The notes: generated from the sequence alone by a model not told the origin. A DNA stretch of 64,000 nt from an uncultured Collinsella sp. (GCA_959026725.1 CAUFMG010000011.1:1-64000); one strand, 5' to 3'. Numbered from the stretch's first letter, positions 50,045 to 59,048 are shown. Translations and numbers: made by a program.

Positions 50045-53000
50045 ATGCCCACCACCTCAACCGACCCGCGCGCCGCTGCCGCCGCGCTGCTGGTGCCCGG
50101 CACCACCTGCCACGGCTTTGCCGTCGAGCGCCGCGAGACCGTGCCCGAGCTCGACTCGGACGCTTACGTGCTGCGCCACACCGCCTCGGGCGCTCGCCTG
50201 CTGTACCTGGCGTGCGACGACGAAAACAAGGCCTTCGCCATTGGCTTTAAGACGCCGCCGGCCGATTCTACCGGCGTGTTCCATATTCTTGAGCACTCGG
50301 TACTGTGCGGGTCGGCCAAGTTCCCCGTCAAGGAGCCGTTTGTCGACCTGATCAAGAGCTCCATGCAGACGTTCCTCAACGCCATGACCTACCCCGACAA
50401 GACCATCTACCCCGTTGCCACCACCAACGAGCAGGATCTGTACAACCTGATGGACGTGTATCTGGACGCGGTGTTCAACCCGGCCATCTATACCAAGCCC
50501 ACCATTTTTGAGCAGGAGGGCTGGCACTACGAGCTGGACCTGCCGGAGGACGCCGAGGGCGACAGCAGCTCCGCGAGCCTGCGCGAGGGCACGCTGCGCT
50601 ATAACGGTGTGGTGTTCAACGAGATGAAGGGTGCGCTGTCCGACCCCATGAGCGTGCTGGACGACGCCGTCAACGCCGCGCTCTACCCCGACACCGCCTA
50701 TGCACACGAGAGCGGTGGCGACCCGCGCGCGATCCCCGCGCTCACCTACGAGCAGTTCCTGGACACGCACGCGCGCCACTACAACCCCTCCAACTCTTAC
50801 ATCACGCTCTACGGCGACCTGGACGTGGACCGCGCGCTGGCGTTTTTGGACGAGCGCTATCTGTCGCAGCCGAGTGCTGCGAGCCGCCGCATGGACGCTG
50901 CCGTCGCCGCCGGCGAGGACCCGTCCACGCTGGCGCCCAATCCGCTGGGCGTGCAGGCACCCGTGACCTGCGAGTACAAGCGCGTCGAGATGGCCACCAC
51001 GCCCGAGAACGCTCTGGTTGGCCTGGGCCTTGTGCTGGGCAGCGCGCTCGACCGCAAGCGCACGATCGCGGCGGATATCCTGTTTGAGGCACTGCTGGGC
51101 TCCAACGAAGCGCCGGTTAAGAAGGCCATTCTGGCCGCCGGCCTGGGCGGCAACGTGGTGAGCTACACCGCGGCCGAGAGCCTGCAGCCCTACGAGCTCA
51201 TCATGCTGCAAAACGCACAGCCCGGCGTGGCGCGTGAGCTGCGCCGCGTGTTCCAGGACGCCTGCCGCGACCTATGCGAGCATGGCGTTCCGCGCGAGCG
51301 CCTGGAAGCCATCATCAGCAGCAACGAATACGACCTGCGCCAGCGCGACTACGGTATCGCCGACGGCGTGGCCATTGCGTGCGACGCGCTGAGCACATGG
51401 CTCTACGATGACGACGCCGCGACGCTGGCGCTCAAGTACGGCCCGGTGTACGAGGAGCTGCGTAGCGAGCTGGACGGCAGCTATTTTGAGGACCTGCTGC
51501 GCGAGCTGGTGCTGGAAAACGACCACATGGCACTGGTCGAGCTGGTGCCGGTGGACGCCGCCGAGGGCGCGGAGGGTGCCGAGGCCGCCGAGCTGGCAGC
51601 CAAGCGCGATGCCATGACCGATGCCGAGCTGGCCGACGTGGTCGAGCGCACGGCCGCGCTGCGTGCCGCGCAGGAGGCCGAGGACACACCCGAGGCCAAG
51701 GCCACACTGCCGCGCCTGCGCGTGTCCGACATTGGCGAGGCGCGCCCCGAGCCGCCGCTGGTCGTGGACACGACCGCGCCCATCCCCTGCCTGCGCCACG
51801 GCATCCCCACCAACCGTCTGGCCTACGCCATGCAGTATTTCGACCTGAGCTGCGTCGCGTTTGAGGACCTGCCCTATGTGACACTGCTCTGCCGCCTGCT
51901 TAAGCAGCTGCCCACGCGCGAGCACTCGGCCGAGGAACTCGACAACTTGCTCGCTGGCAAGCTCGGCTTTTTGAGCTTTACGACCGAAGTCATGACGCAG
52001 CCCGAAGTGGACGGCGTGCGCCCCTACCTGCTGGTGAGCGCCGGCACCCTGTCCGAGAAGATCGATGCGCTGGCGAGTCTGCCGCGCGAGGTATGGTCGA
52101 GCACGCTTTTGCTCGATGCCGACGCCGGCCGAGTGCGCGACGTGCTCACGCAGATTCGCATTGGGCTTGAGCAGGGCTTTATCAACAACGGCCACTCGGC
52201 GGCACTCGGCCGCGCGATGAGCTACAGCTCGCCTTCGGCCGTGGTGCGCGAGCAGCTCTCGGGCGTAGACTTCTACCTGTTCTTGCGCGATCTGCTCGAG
52301 CACTTTGACGAGCGCGTGGACGGGCTGCGTACCAAGCTTGCCGAGCTGGCGGAGCGCATCTTGGTGGCCGATGGCTGCATGGCGAGCTTTACCGGCAGCG
52401 ACGAGGACTTTAACGCGTACTGGGCCGCCGCGGGCGACCTGGGGCTGGACGCTGGCGACGGCGCCGATGCCGGCCGCGACGCGCTCGTGGTGCCGACGCC
52501 GTGCGACCGCCACGAGGCTTTTGTCATCCCCAGCGACATCTGCTTTGCGGCAAGCGCGTGCGACCCGCGTCGCTTAGGGCTTGACGTGACAGGCACTTGG
52601 GCCGTGGCTGCCAACGCGCTCTCCTACGACTACCTGTGGAACGAGATCCGCGTGAAGGGCGGGGCGTACGGCTGCGGATTCCGCGCGGCAGGTGAGCGTC
52701 AGGCGGCGTTCTACACCTACCGCGACCCGGCGATCGATCCTTCGATTGAGCGCGTGGAGCGCGCGGGTGCATGGCTTGGCAGCTTTGAGCCCGACGAAGC
52801 CGCCTTCGAGGGCTTTATCGTGAGCTGCGTGAGCGGCATGGACGCGCCGGTGAAGCCGTACGCGCTCACCAAGCGCCGCAACACGACCTACCTGGCCGGG
52901 CTCGATCCGCATGCGCGCGAGGAGCGTCGTGCCCAGATGCTCGCCGCCACGCCCGGTGAGCTGCGCTCGCTCGGCACCGACGTGACGCGCATCGCAGCCG

Positions 53001-53083
53001 AGTCGCCCACCTGCGTCTTTGGCGGCCGCGACGTCATCGCAAAGAGCAACGCCAACTTCAACGTAGTCGACCTGCTGGGCTAA
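50045..53083 (+). CDS. M16C (presequence protease-like) metallopeptidase
   Basis: 1012 residues, the normal length for single-chain M16C enzymes, which enclose peptides in two clamshell halves. The inverted zinc motif HILEH lies at about residues 80-84 (GVFHILEHSVLCGS); GAL SDP-type NEMKGALSDPMSVL carries the downstream Glu; the C-terminal half has RVKGGAYGCGF, the conserved Arg/Tyr substrate-binding segment. No signal peptide, so cytoplasmic. AAAGGAG precedes the chosen ATG; the frame is open 113 codons further upstream but passes through a repeat array. Confidence 0.95.
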   Translation: MPTTSTDPRAAAAALLVPGTTCHGFAVERRETVPELDSDAYVLRHTASGARLLYLACDDENKAFAIGFKTPPADSTGVFHILEHSVLCGSAKFPVKEPFVDLIKSSMQTFLNAMTYPDKTIYPVATTNEQDLYNLMDVYLDAVFNPAIYTKPTIFEQEGWHYELDLPEDAEGDSSSASLREGTLRYNGVVFNEMKGALSDPMSVLDDAVNAALYPDTAYAHESGGDPRAIPALTYEQFLDTHARHYNPSNSYITLYGDLDVDRALAFLDERYLSQPSAASRRMDAAVAAGEDPSTLAPNPLGVQAPVTCEYKRVEMATTPENALVGLGLVLGSALDRKRTIAADILFEALLGSNEAPVKKAILAAGLGGNVVSYTAAESLQPYELIMLQNAQPGVARELRRVFQDACRDLCEHGVPRERLEAIISSNEYDLRQRDYGIADGVAIACDALSTWLYDDDAATLALKYGPVYEELRSELDGSYFEDLLRELVLENDHMALVELVPVDAAEGAEGAEAAELAAKRDAMTDAELADVVERTAALRAAQEAEDTPEAKATLPRLRVSDIGEARPEPPLVVDTTAPIPCLRHGIPTNRLAYAMQYFDLSCVAFEDLPYVTLLCRLLKQLPTREHSAEELDNLLAGKLGFLSFTTEVMTQPEVDGVRPYLLVSAGTLSEKIDALASLPREVWSSTLLLDADAGRVRDVLTQIRIGLEQGFINNGHSAALGRAMSYSSPSAVVREQLSGVDFYLFLRDLLEHFDERVDGLRTKLAELAERILVADGCMASFTGSDEDFNAYWAAAGDLGLDAGDGADAGRDALVVPTPCDRHEAFVIPSDICFAASACDPRRLGLDVTGTWAVAANALSYDYLWNEIRVKGGAYGCGFRAAGERQAAFYTYRDPAIDPSIERVERAGAWLGSFEPDEAAFEGFIVSCVSGMDAPVKPYALTKRRNTTYLAGLDPHAREERRAQMLAATPGELRSLGTDVTRIAAESPTCVFGGRDVIAKSNANFNVVDLLG

Positions 53084-53090
53084 GACACCA

Positions 53091-53129
53091 AGGTAGATTT
53101 TTGGGACATGCCCGAAAATCTACCTTTTT
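53091..53129 (+). terminator. Rho-independent terminator of the M16C gene
   Basis: AAGGTAGATTTTTGGG-ACATG-CCCGAAAATCTACCTT followed by TTTCTTTT. Confidence 0.88.
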
Positions 53130-53147
53130 CTTTTGCCGCAGTCTGCC

Positions 53148-53295
53148 GGTTTGTCTCGATCTGTAACGCTAAGACGGCAATATTGGCTCCAGTTGTTACA
53201 AATCGAGACGTTTCCGGATGACGCAGGCCCTTTGTCTCAATCTGTAACATCTAAATCCGATTTTGCCGAGTTACTGTTACAGATCGAGACAAACC
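53148..53295. repeat. four alternating copies of an 18-bp motif
   Basis: TTTGTCTCGATCTGTAAC occurs at 53150-53167 and, with one change, at 53231-53248. Its inverse occurs at 53195-53209 and at 53276-53295. The outer pair is a perfect 20-bp inverted repeat (GGTTTGTCTCGATCTGTAAC). No T-run follows. It lies between the M16C terminator and the 5-FCL gene. Confidence 0.75.
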
Positions 53296-53379
53296 GCCGC
53301 GAACACCCGCTCTTCGTCAAAACCGTCACGAAGGTGTCCATGAACTGCCCCCTTGCGATGCTTTGTGTTGTGGTTTGGG

Positions 53380-53432
53380 CGTTTGCTCAGATAAAACCTG
53401 CCAAAATAAACCTGTCCCTTTTTGGTAGGTTT
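53380..53432. repeat. dispersed repeat family (locus 2)
   Basis: CGTTTGCTCAGATAAAACC is the inverse of the GGTTTTATCTGGGCAAACG module at 2926-3074 and 63043-63060, with one difference. It continues as CTGCCAAAATAAACCTGTCCCT, also present at the first locus, and then TTTGGTAGGTTT. It ends 16 bases before the 5-FCL ATG. Confidence 0.7.
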
Positions 53433-53448
53433 GGGAGAGGAAGCCGGG

Positions 53449-54045
53449 ATGGACAAGGCTGAGTTGCGGCGGGCAGTGATTGCTCGGCGCGATGCTCTTG
53501 ATTTGGACTTGCGGGCGGCGAAGTCTGCTGATATCTGTGCACGGCTGGTTGAGCTGCTGGGCCGCTTGGATGCCGCAGCATCGCACACCGTTGCCGTCTA
53601 TGCCGTAATGGGCTCCGAGGCAGATCCCGCCGCGTTTGCCGCAGCGGCCGCCAAACGCGGCTGGCGCGTGGCCTATCCGTGCATGCTCTCGGCAACAGAC
53701 GCCGCAGCTTGTGGCCAGCGCATGTGCATGAGGGCAGTTGCCGCCGATGATGCATCCGCGGCACCGTTTATCGCCCACCCCACGCGAACCTTCGCTGCCG
53801 CGGACATCGGCAGCAACCGCTTCCCCATCGTGCCTGCCGAAGCACTCGACATGATTGTTGTGCCGCTCGTGGCCTTCGACCAAACCGGCGCGCGCCTGGG
53901 CTACGGCGGCGGCTGCTACGACCGTTACCTGTCCATGCTCTCGCCCGCATGTCAAATCGTCGGCATCGCCTTTGACGAACAGCGCATCGACCACGTCCCC
54001 ACCGACGTCCACGACCTGCCGCTGCCCAACATCGTCAGCGCCTAA
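53449..54045 (+). CDS. 5-formyltetrahydrofolate cyclo-ligase
   Basis: 198 residues. Converts 5-formyl-THF to 5,10-methenyl-THF with ATP. Basic N-terminus KAELRRAVIARRDAL, then VAVYAVMGSEADPAAFAAAAAKRGWRVAYPCM, and the diagnostic LGYGGGCYDRYLSML. I start at MDKAE (GGAAG upstream). The promoter would have to lie within the repeat-rich region upstream. Confidence 0.93.
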   Translation: MDKAELRRAVIARRDALDLDLRAAKSADICARLVELLGRLDAAASHTVAVYAVMGSEADPAAFAAAAAKRGWRVAYPCMLSATDAAACGQRMCMRAVAADDASAAPFIAHPTRTFAAADIGSNRFPIVPAEALDMIVVPLVAFDQTGARLGYGGGCYDRYLSMLSPACQIVGIAFDEQRIDHVPTDVHDLPLPNIVSA

Positions 54046-54072
54046 ATGTCGTTGTATCGCACCCGCAAGATA

Positions 54073-54240
54073 AGCGTGGAAAAACTCCCACTTTGGGACT
54101 GTTCGGGGGCAAAAAACGGGAGATTATCCACGCTCATTATTCAAACGTCCGATAATCCACGCTCGTATGTCTGAAAATCCACGCTCAATCAACGCGCGTC
54201 CAGATTTCCGCGCTCGTGTGTCCGATTATCCACGCTCGTG
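54073..54240. repeat. hairpin plus tandem 22-mer array, locus II
   Basis: Inverted arm AGCGTGGAAAAACTCCC, loop with CACTTTGGG...CAAAAAACGGG, returning arm GGGAGATTATCCACGCT, then forward units ending TCCACGCTC at about 22-base intervals (GTCCGATAATCCACGCTCGT and relatives; one reads TTTCCGCGCTCGT). It lies between the 5-FCL gene and the 3' end of the AbiEi-like gene. Confidence 0.75.
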
Positions 54241-54263
54241 CAGCTTAACGCCCCGCAACCGCC

Positions 54264-55226
54264 TCAACATGCACGCGGCACGCCGGCGACTTTGAGCTTG
54301 CGATCGAGCTTTGTCGGATCCCTTAGATCATCCCAGCACAAGCGCACGATCTTGCAATTATCAAGCAGCGAAAGCCTCGACTCGCGCTGACGCTCATCGA
54401 ACTGCGCCTTTGCGAGCTTGCCCTCCTCCGCCGCTTTCTCGCTTTTAACGAATCCGTCGAACTCACCGATAATCAGCTGGTCGCCCACGCGCCACAAGTA
54501 GTCGACGCGATACGGCCGTCCCGGCTCAACCGGGTCGAACAGCTCAACTTGCAGCTCCGGCATCTGCCAGCCGCGCTCGATCATCAGGGCACGTGCCTTG
54601 GACTCGCCACCGCTTTCCGACAGGCCATCGGCACACCGCGCAACCCTGCGCGCCATCACAACACCGCGACGATTCAGGCCAAGCTTATCGACCGTCTCAA
54701 CGAGATGCTCCTTCGACAAAAGTTGCTCATGGAGTGCCGAATCCGCGATGATCAGTCCCTCGACAAACGATGCATCGACCAAGCAATCCGTAATCGTTTG
54801 ATCGATATCGGTTACGGCGATATCCATCTGGGTGGCCCGTGTTTGACGAGCATAGCGATGACGAATGACCTGAGAGCCCGGCGTCGTCGATTGGGCCGGC
54901 ATCGCGGCGATATGGATGTGCGTCAAATTGGCATGCGAAACCGAAAGGCCATAGATAACAGCCGCCGTATAGGAGCAAAATGTCCAGTCGGGGTGCTTTT
55001 GCGCAAGCGCCCGCACCCGATGCAGATAACGTTGCCGAAACTTGAGCTCGGACCAATAATCCGGACGCGCATACAGCCCCGGCATGACTGCCTCTAGACT
55101 TCCCGCCGCCACACGCCGCTCAATCTGCTTTGCCTCCGCCGCCGTGCGTGCGTACACGCAGCTCATCTGCTGTTCGCACGCTTTAATGTGGCTTGTAAGT
55201 CTTTGATTCGCCGTCATGTTTCCCAT
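54264..55226 (-). CDS. AbiEi-like protein with DUF559-type C-terminus
   Basis: 320 residues. The first ~200 follow the AbiEi antitoxin layout (winged-helix start with RTAAEAKQIERRVAAGSLEAVMPGLYARPDYW; then TFCSYTAAVIYGLSVSHANLTHIHIAAM; IDQTITDCLV). The C-terminal ~100 (YRVDYLWRVGDQLIIGEFDG ... SRLSLLDNCKIVRLCWDDL) match the DUF559/Vsr-like fold. No AbiEii-type nucleotidyltransferase partner is adjacent, so it is a stand-alone member. I start at MGNMT: GGGAGG is four bases upstream. Repeat arrays flank it on both sides. Confidence 0.75.
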   Translation of the reverse strand: MGNMTANQRLTSHIKACEQQMSCVYARTAAEAKQIERRVAAGSLEAVMPGLYARPDYWSELKFRQRYLHRVRALAQKHPDWTFCSYTAAVIYGLSVSHANLTHIHIAAMPAQSTTPGSQVIRHRYARQTRATQMDIAVTDIDQTITDCLVDASFVEGLIIADSALHEQLLSKEHLVETVDKLGLNRRGVVMARRVARCADGLSESGGESKARALMIERGWQMPELQVELFDPVEPGRPYRVDYLWRVGDQLIIGEFDGFVKSEKAAEEGKLAKAQFDERQRESRLSLLDNCKIVRLCWDDLRDPTKLDRKLKVAGVPRAC

Positions 55227-55521
55227 GTCGCCTCCCAACTCTTGGAACGGCGCAAACGTACCAGACGGTTTCATGCGAAGTCTGACCAAATGCTGTCCGG
55301 GCGCTGACCAAATACTTGACGGTTTTGGACGTTTTAGGCTGATGGCTTATATCTGCAGGTAGGGTAGTTGTCGAGAGGTCCCTGTCTCCACAATTTGGCG
55401 CCTCTAAAGCCGTCGATTTCTTTTAAAGAAAATATGCTGTGGCTCAAAACTACCTTGTTTGCAACGTGGCCCGTATGCACTCGACGTGTAATGAGGCCGC
55501 CGGCATGACAGCTACAGAAAA
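55227..55521. other. intergenic; CTGACCAAA copies, otherwise unassigned
   Basis: CTGACCAAAT occurs twice at about 55282 and 55304, close to the start of the AbiEi-like gene, and resembles the palindrome ahead of the Tad operon. Further along, GGGTAGTTGT and CAAAACTACC are partly complementary. No gene is supported. Confidence 0.35.
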
Positions 55522-55641
55522 ATCGAGCGTGGAAAATCTCCCGTTTTTGGCCCCTTCCTCGGCCAAAAGTGGGAGATTATCCACGCTCGATTTGTAAACG
55601 TCCGAAAATCCACGCTCGTGTGTCCGAAAATCCACGTTCGT
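55522..55641. repeat. hairpin plus tandem 22-mer array, locus III
   Basis: ATCGAGCGTGGAAAATCTCCC pairs with GGGAGATTATCCACGCTCGAT (inner TTTTTGGCC/GGCCAAAAG extends the stem), followed by two forward units GTCCGAAAATCCACGCTCGT and one-base variant. Same orientation as loci I and II. It ends 47 bases before the metA stop. Confidence 0.78.
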
Positions 55642-55688
55642 CACGCCGCGAGCACAGCAACGGCCGCAGCAGCAACCACAGCTACAGC

Positions 55689-56615
55689 CTAGTGCTCCTC
55701 GCCGGCGCGGGCCAGGTCGTAGGGCGTGGTCTGGTAGACGTAGTAGTTGAGCCAGTTGGTGTAGAACAGCTGAGCCTGGCTGCGCCAGACGTTGCGCGGC
55801 TCGGCGGTGGGGTCGTCACCCGGAAAGTAGTGCGCCGGCACCTGAGGGTTGAGGCCGCGCTTCACGTCGCGCTCGTACTCCAGGCGCAGCGTGTCGGTAT
55901 CGTACTCGGGGTGACCAAAGACAAAGAAGCGACGGCTGTCGGTCGACTTGACGATGTACAGGCCCACCTCGTCGGACACGGCCACGACCTCAAGCTGCGG
56001 CTCGGCCTCCACGTCCTCGCGGCGCACGTCGGTGTTGCGCGAATGTACGGCATAGAAGCGGTCGTCGAAGCCGCGGACCAGCGGGCTTTGCGGCTTCACC
56101 AGATAATGCTCGAACACACCGCTCGCCTTTGCCGGCAGGTCGTACTTCTGGATGCCGTAATGATGGTACAGGCCGGCCTGCGCGCCCCAACAAATGTGCA
56201 GCGTAGAGTGCACGTGCGTGGTGGACCAATCCATGATCTGGCAGAGCTCGGGCCAGTAGTCGACCTCTTCGAACGGCATCTGCTCCACCGGCGCGCCCGT
56301 GATGATCAGGCCGTCGTAGTGGATGTCGCGGATGTCGTCGAACGTGCGGTAGAACGTCTCCAAGTGGCCGGCGCTCACGTGCGTGGCCTCGTGCGTTTTC
56401 GTGCGCAGCAGGTCCACCTCCACCTGCAGCGGCGTGTTGGAGAGCTTGCGCATGATCTGCGTCTCGGTAGCGATTTTGGTGGGCATGAGGTTGAGGATGA
56501 GCACGCGCAGCGGACGGATGTCCTGGTGCAGCGCGCGGTACTCGGTCATGACAAAGATGTTCTCGCTCTCGAGCTGCGCGGCGGCAGGGAGGGCGTCGGG
56601 GATGCGAATGGGCAT
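55689..56615 (-). CDS. metAA: homoserine O-acetyltransferase, MetA type
   Basis: 308-residue MetA-fold acyltransferase for the first step of methionine synthesis. The catalytic cysteine is Cys142 in LHICWGAQAG and the partner His/Glu are in FVFGHPEYD. Position 111 is Glu (TGAPVEQMPFEEVDYW); enzymes with Glu there use acetyl-CoA, while Gly gives succinyl-CoA. The name follows that residue. Monocistronic; no SAM riboswitch is visible in its short upstream region. Confidence 0.93.
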   Translation of the reverse strand: MPIRIPDALPAAAQLESENIFVMTEYRALHQDIRPLRVLILNLMPTKIATETQIMRKLSNTPLQVEVDLLRTKTHEATHVSAGHLETFYRTFDDIRDIHYDGLIITGAPVEQMPFEEVDYWPELCQIMDWSTTHVHSTLHICWGAQAGLYHHYGIQKYDLPAKASGVFEHYLVKPQSPLVRGFDDRFYAVHSRNTDVRREDVEAEPQLEVVAVSDEVGLYIVKSTDSRRFFVFGHPEYDTDTLRLEYERDVKRGLNPQVPAHYFPGDDPTAEPRNVWRSQAQLFYTNWLNYYVYQTTPYDLARAGEEH

Positions 56616-56825
56616 GAATGCTCCTTACGAGTCAGTTGCAGTTATGGTACAACGACCGGCCCCATCCGCGCGAGTACATCGCCCGGCGATGCCGTCAGCG
56701 GCCCAAATCACTCCAAAAGTAGAGATTAAGGCATGCCCAAAAATCTATGGCGCTTTAGCCTAGCAAAGTGGCAGCAGGACGCTACAATGGTTCGACGCGA
56801 AAAACTCGGCCGAAAGGATACATAT

Positions 56826-57803
56826 ATGTACCAAACGCGTAAGATCGGTGTGGTCGGCCAGGGCCACGTAGGAGCACATGTTGCCAACAGTCTGCTCATG
56901 CAGGGCATTGCCGATGAGCTGTACCTGTGCGATATCAACGAGGCCAAGGTGACGTCCGAGGTCCAGGACCTGCGCGACTCCCTTTCGTTTGTCCCGTACA
57001 ACACCAAGATCGTCAACTGCTACGACCACTACGAGGAGCTTGCCTGCTGCGACGTCATCGTCAACGCCGCCGGCAAGGTCGCGCTGGCCGCCGGCAACCG
57101 CGACGGCGAGCTGTTCTTTACCACCGACGCCGCCCGCACCTTTGCCAAGCGCATCGTCGACGCCGGCTTTGACGGCATCTTCGTGAGCATCTCCAACCCC
57201 TGCGACGTCGTGTGCACCGAGCTGTGGCACCTGACCGGCTACGATCCCAAGAAGATCATCGGCTCGGGCTGCGGCCTGGACTCCGCCCGCCTGCGCACCG
57301 AGATCTCCAAGAAGGTCGGCGTGAGCCCCAAGTCCATCGACGCCTACATGATCGGCGAGCACGGCTTTAGCCAGCTTGCCGCCTTTAAGGCCGCAACCAT
57401 CGCCGGCAAGAGCCTCAACGAACTTCAGGCCGAGAACCCCGACAAGTATGCCTTCGACCACATGGAGATCGAGGAGCTCGCGCGCAAGGGCGGCTACGTA
57501 ACCTACCAGGGCAAGCAGTGCACCGAGTACGCCGTCGCCAACTCCGCCGCGCGCGTCTGCGCCGCCGTGCTGCACAACGAGCACGCCGTGCTTTCGGCAT
57601 CCACGCTCATGACCGGCCAGTATGGCGAGGAGGGCATCTTCACCTCCCTGCCGTGCGTGATCGGTGCCGAGGGCGTCGAGGAGGTCTACACGCTCGACCT
57701 GTCCGAGCATGAGCTCGAGGGCTTCCACAAGAGCTGCCAGCACATCCGCGACAACATCGCCCAGCTCGACTGGTGGGACGCCGAGGGCGTTGTCGGCAAG
57801 TAG
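56826..57803 (+). CDS. L-lactate/L-2-hydroxyisocaproate dehydrogenase family protein
   Basis: 325-residue NAD-dependent 2-hydroxyacid dehydrogenase of the LDH/MDH fold. GVVGQGHVGAHVANSLLMQG is the NAD site; SNPCDVV and the catalytic His in MIGEHGFSQ are present. The residues replacing the usual substrate-specificity loop (NAAGKVALAAGNRDGELFFT) resemble L-hydroxyisocaproate dehydrogenase more than classic LDH, so the substrate is open. GAAAGGA precedes the chosen ATG; TACAAT at 56783-56788 may be its -10. Terminator follows. Confidence 0.85.
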   Translation: MYQTRKIGVVGQGHVGAHVANSLLMQGIADELYLCDINEAKVTSEVQDLRDSLSFVPYNTKIVNCYDHYEELACCDVIVNAAGKVALAAGNRDGELFFTTDAARTFAKRIVDAGFDGIFVSISNPCDVVCTELWHLTGYDPKKIIGSGCGLDSARLRTEISKKVGVSPKSIDAYMIGEHGFSQLAAFKAATIAGKSLNELQAENPDKYAFDHMEIEELARKGGYVTYQGKQCTEYAVANSAARVCAAVLHNEHAVLSASTLMTGQYGEEGIFTSLPCVIGAEGVEEVYTLDLSEHELEGFHKSCQHIRDNIAQLDWWDAEGVVGK

Positions 57804-57846
57804 GCCGTCAATCGCCGCAATCTCGCGAATCTAAGCGCGATACCAA

Positions 57847-57887
57847 GCGGGCCGCGCCGGAATACTACCGGCGCGGCCCGATTTTTT
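57847..57887 (+). terminator. Rho-independent terminator of the dehydrogenase gene
   Basis: CGGGCCGCGCCGG-AATACTA-CCGGCGCGGCCCG followed by ATTTTTTG. Confidence 0.9.
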
Positions 57888-57935
57888 GCTCACGCGACAC
57901 GTTTGCGAATCGAAGGTGAATACTTTTCCCGGTAC

Positions 57936-58904
57936 CTAGTACTGCTCGATGCCCATGTAGCGACGAACCTCGGGGCTGTGATCGAACACCTTGCCGCGTG
58001 CAGCGCGCAGCTCGCAGCTCATCGCGTAGAAGAAAATCGGCTCCAGATACGAACGCACGCTGGCAGGCACGTCGCCTACGCCGTACTCGAGCGCGTCGAG
58101 CACCATAATCGTGTCAGTGTGCGTGTTGAGGAACGCCAGCGCGCGCTCCTCCATGGGGCGGCACTCGCCCGATCCGAGCTGCACAAAGTAGAACACGCCG
58201 GGCTCGGTAGCCTCGAAAGGACCGTGGAAATACTCGCCGGAGTGGATGTAGCAGCAGTGCTGCCATTGCATCTCCATGAGCGAGCAGATTGCCATGGCGT
58301 AGGTCTGGCTAAAGTTGGGGCCGGAACCGAGGATATAGAAGAACTTGTGCTGCTGGCAGAGCTCGGCAAAACGGGCGCCCAGCTCGGCGTTGACCTTCTC
58401 GCGCGCGACGGGCAGCAGCGCGTCCATCTGCTTAAGGCCGGCGTACATGTCGGCGAGCGCCTCGTAGCCCTCCTGCTGGTCGAGCAGTTCGGCGGCGATC
58501 AGAGCACCGATGCCCTGCGGCACCTCGGCCTGCGACACGCCCTCGCCCCACGGATAGACCCAGGTGGTCCACTTGCCGTTGTCGATCTTTGAGCCCTCGC
58601 AGTCGGTAAGGGCAATGACCTCGGCGCCGGCAGCCAACGCCATCTCGCAGCCGTCGACGACCTCTTGCGTGTTGCCGCTGTGGCTGCAGGCGATGACGAG
58701 TGACTTCTCGCCAAGACTCTTGGGGGCCATCAGACAAAACTCGCGCGCCGTGTAGACCGTCGAGGTAAACGTGGTGGCCTCGCGCTTGAGCAGTTCGTTA
58801 GCCGGCATGAGGTCGATCATCGAACCGCCGCAGGCAATCCAAAAGACGTTCTCGACCTTGCCCTTGCGCTCGATAATTTCCTGAACCAGATCATGTGCGT
58901 TCAT
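57936..58904 (-). CDS. frlB: fructoselysine-6-phosphate deglycase-like SIS protein
   Basis: 322 residues with two SIS domains (VFWIACGGSMIDLMPANELL; VIACSHSGNTQEVVDG; then FFYILGSGPNFSQTYAMAICSLMEMQWQHCCYIHSGEYFHGPFEAT), matching FrlB of Amadori-product degradation rather than GlmS, since no glutaminase domain is present. GGAGGAG precedes the ATG. Two operator-like repeats lie upstream, next to the end of its presumed GntR regulator. No frlD kinase gene is seen in the window. Confidence 0.85.
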   Translation of the reverse strand: MNAHDLVQEIIERKGKVENVFWIACGGSMIDLMPANELLKREATTFTSTVYTAREFCLMAPKSLGEKSLVIACSHSGNTQEVVDGCEMALAAGAEVIALTDCEGSKIDNGKWTTWVYPWGEGVSQAEVPQGIGALIAAELLDQQEGYEALADMYAGLKQMDALLPVAREKVNAELGARFAELCQQHKFFYILGSGPNFSQTYAMAICSLMEMQWQHCCYIHSGEYFHGPFEATEPGVFYFVQLGSGECRPMEERALAFLNTHTDTIMVLDALEYGVGDVPASVRSYLEPIFFYAMSCELRAARGKVFDHSPEVRRYMGIEQY

Positions 58905-58960
58905 ACTGATGCTCCTCCTTGTGTGGCGGCTTTTGGCGACGGCTGCTCGTACCTGCTGTC

Positions 58961-58977
58961 GTTCTATGTTGTTCTAT
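58961..58977. promoter_or_regulatory. GntR operator copy 1 upstream of frlB
   Basis: GTTCTATGTTGTTCTAT (inverse ATAGAACAACATAGAAC), 57 bases before the frlB start. Identical but for one base to the copy at 59023-59039. Confidence 0.65.
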
Positions 58978-59022
58978 ATATACCACGCAAGCAGCCACGG
59001 TGGAAGCCATTGCGGCAAATTT

Positions 59023-59039
59023 GTTCCATGTTGTTCTAT
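59023..59039. promoter_or_regulatory. GntR operator copy 2
   Basis: GTTCCATGTTGTTCTAT, ten bases after the stop of the GntR gene. The two copies are in the same orientation, 62 bases apart (six helical turns), which suits cooperative binding or looping. Confidence 0.65.
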
Positions 59040-59048
59040 TCGTGAACG

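Noticed and set aside
56616..56825. SAM riboswitch upstream of metA
   Set aside because: The short region before metA lacks the conserved SAM-I or SAM-II sequences and shows no terminator hairpin on the minus strand.
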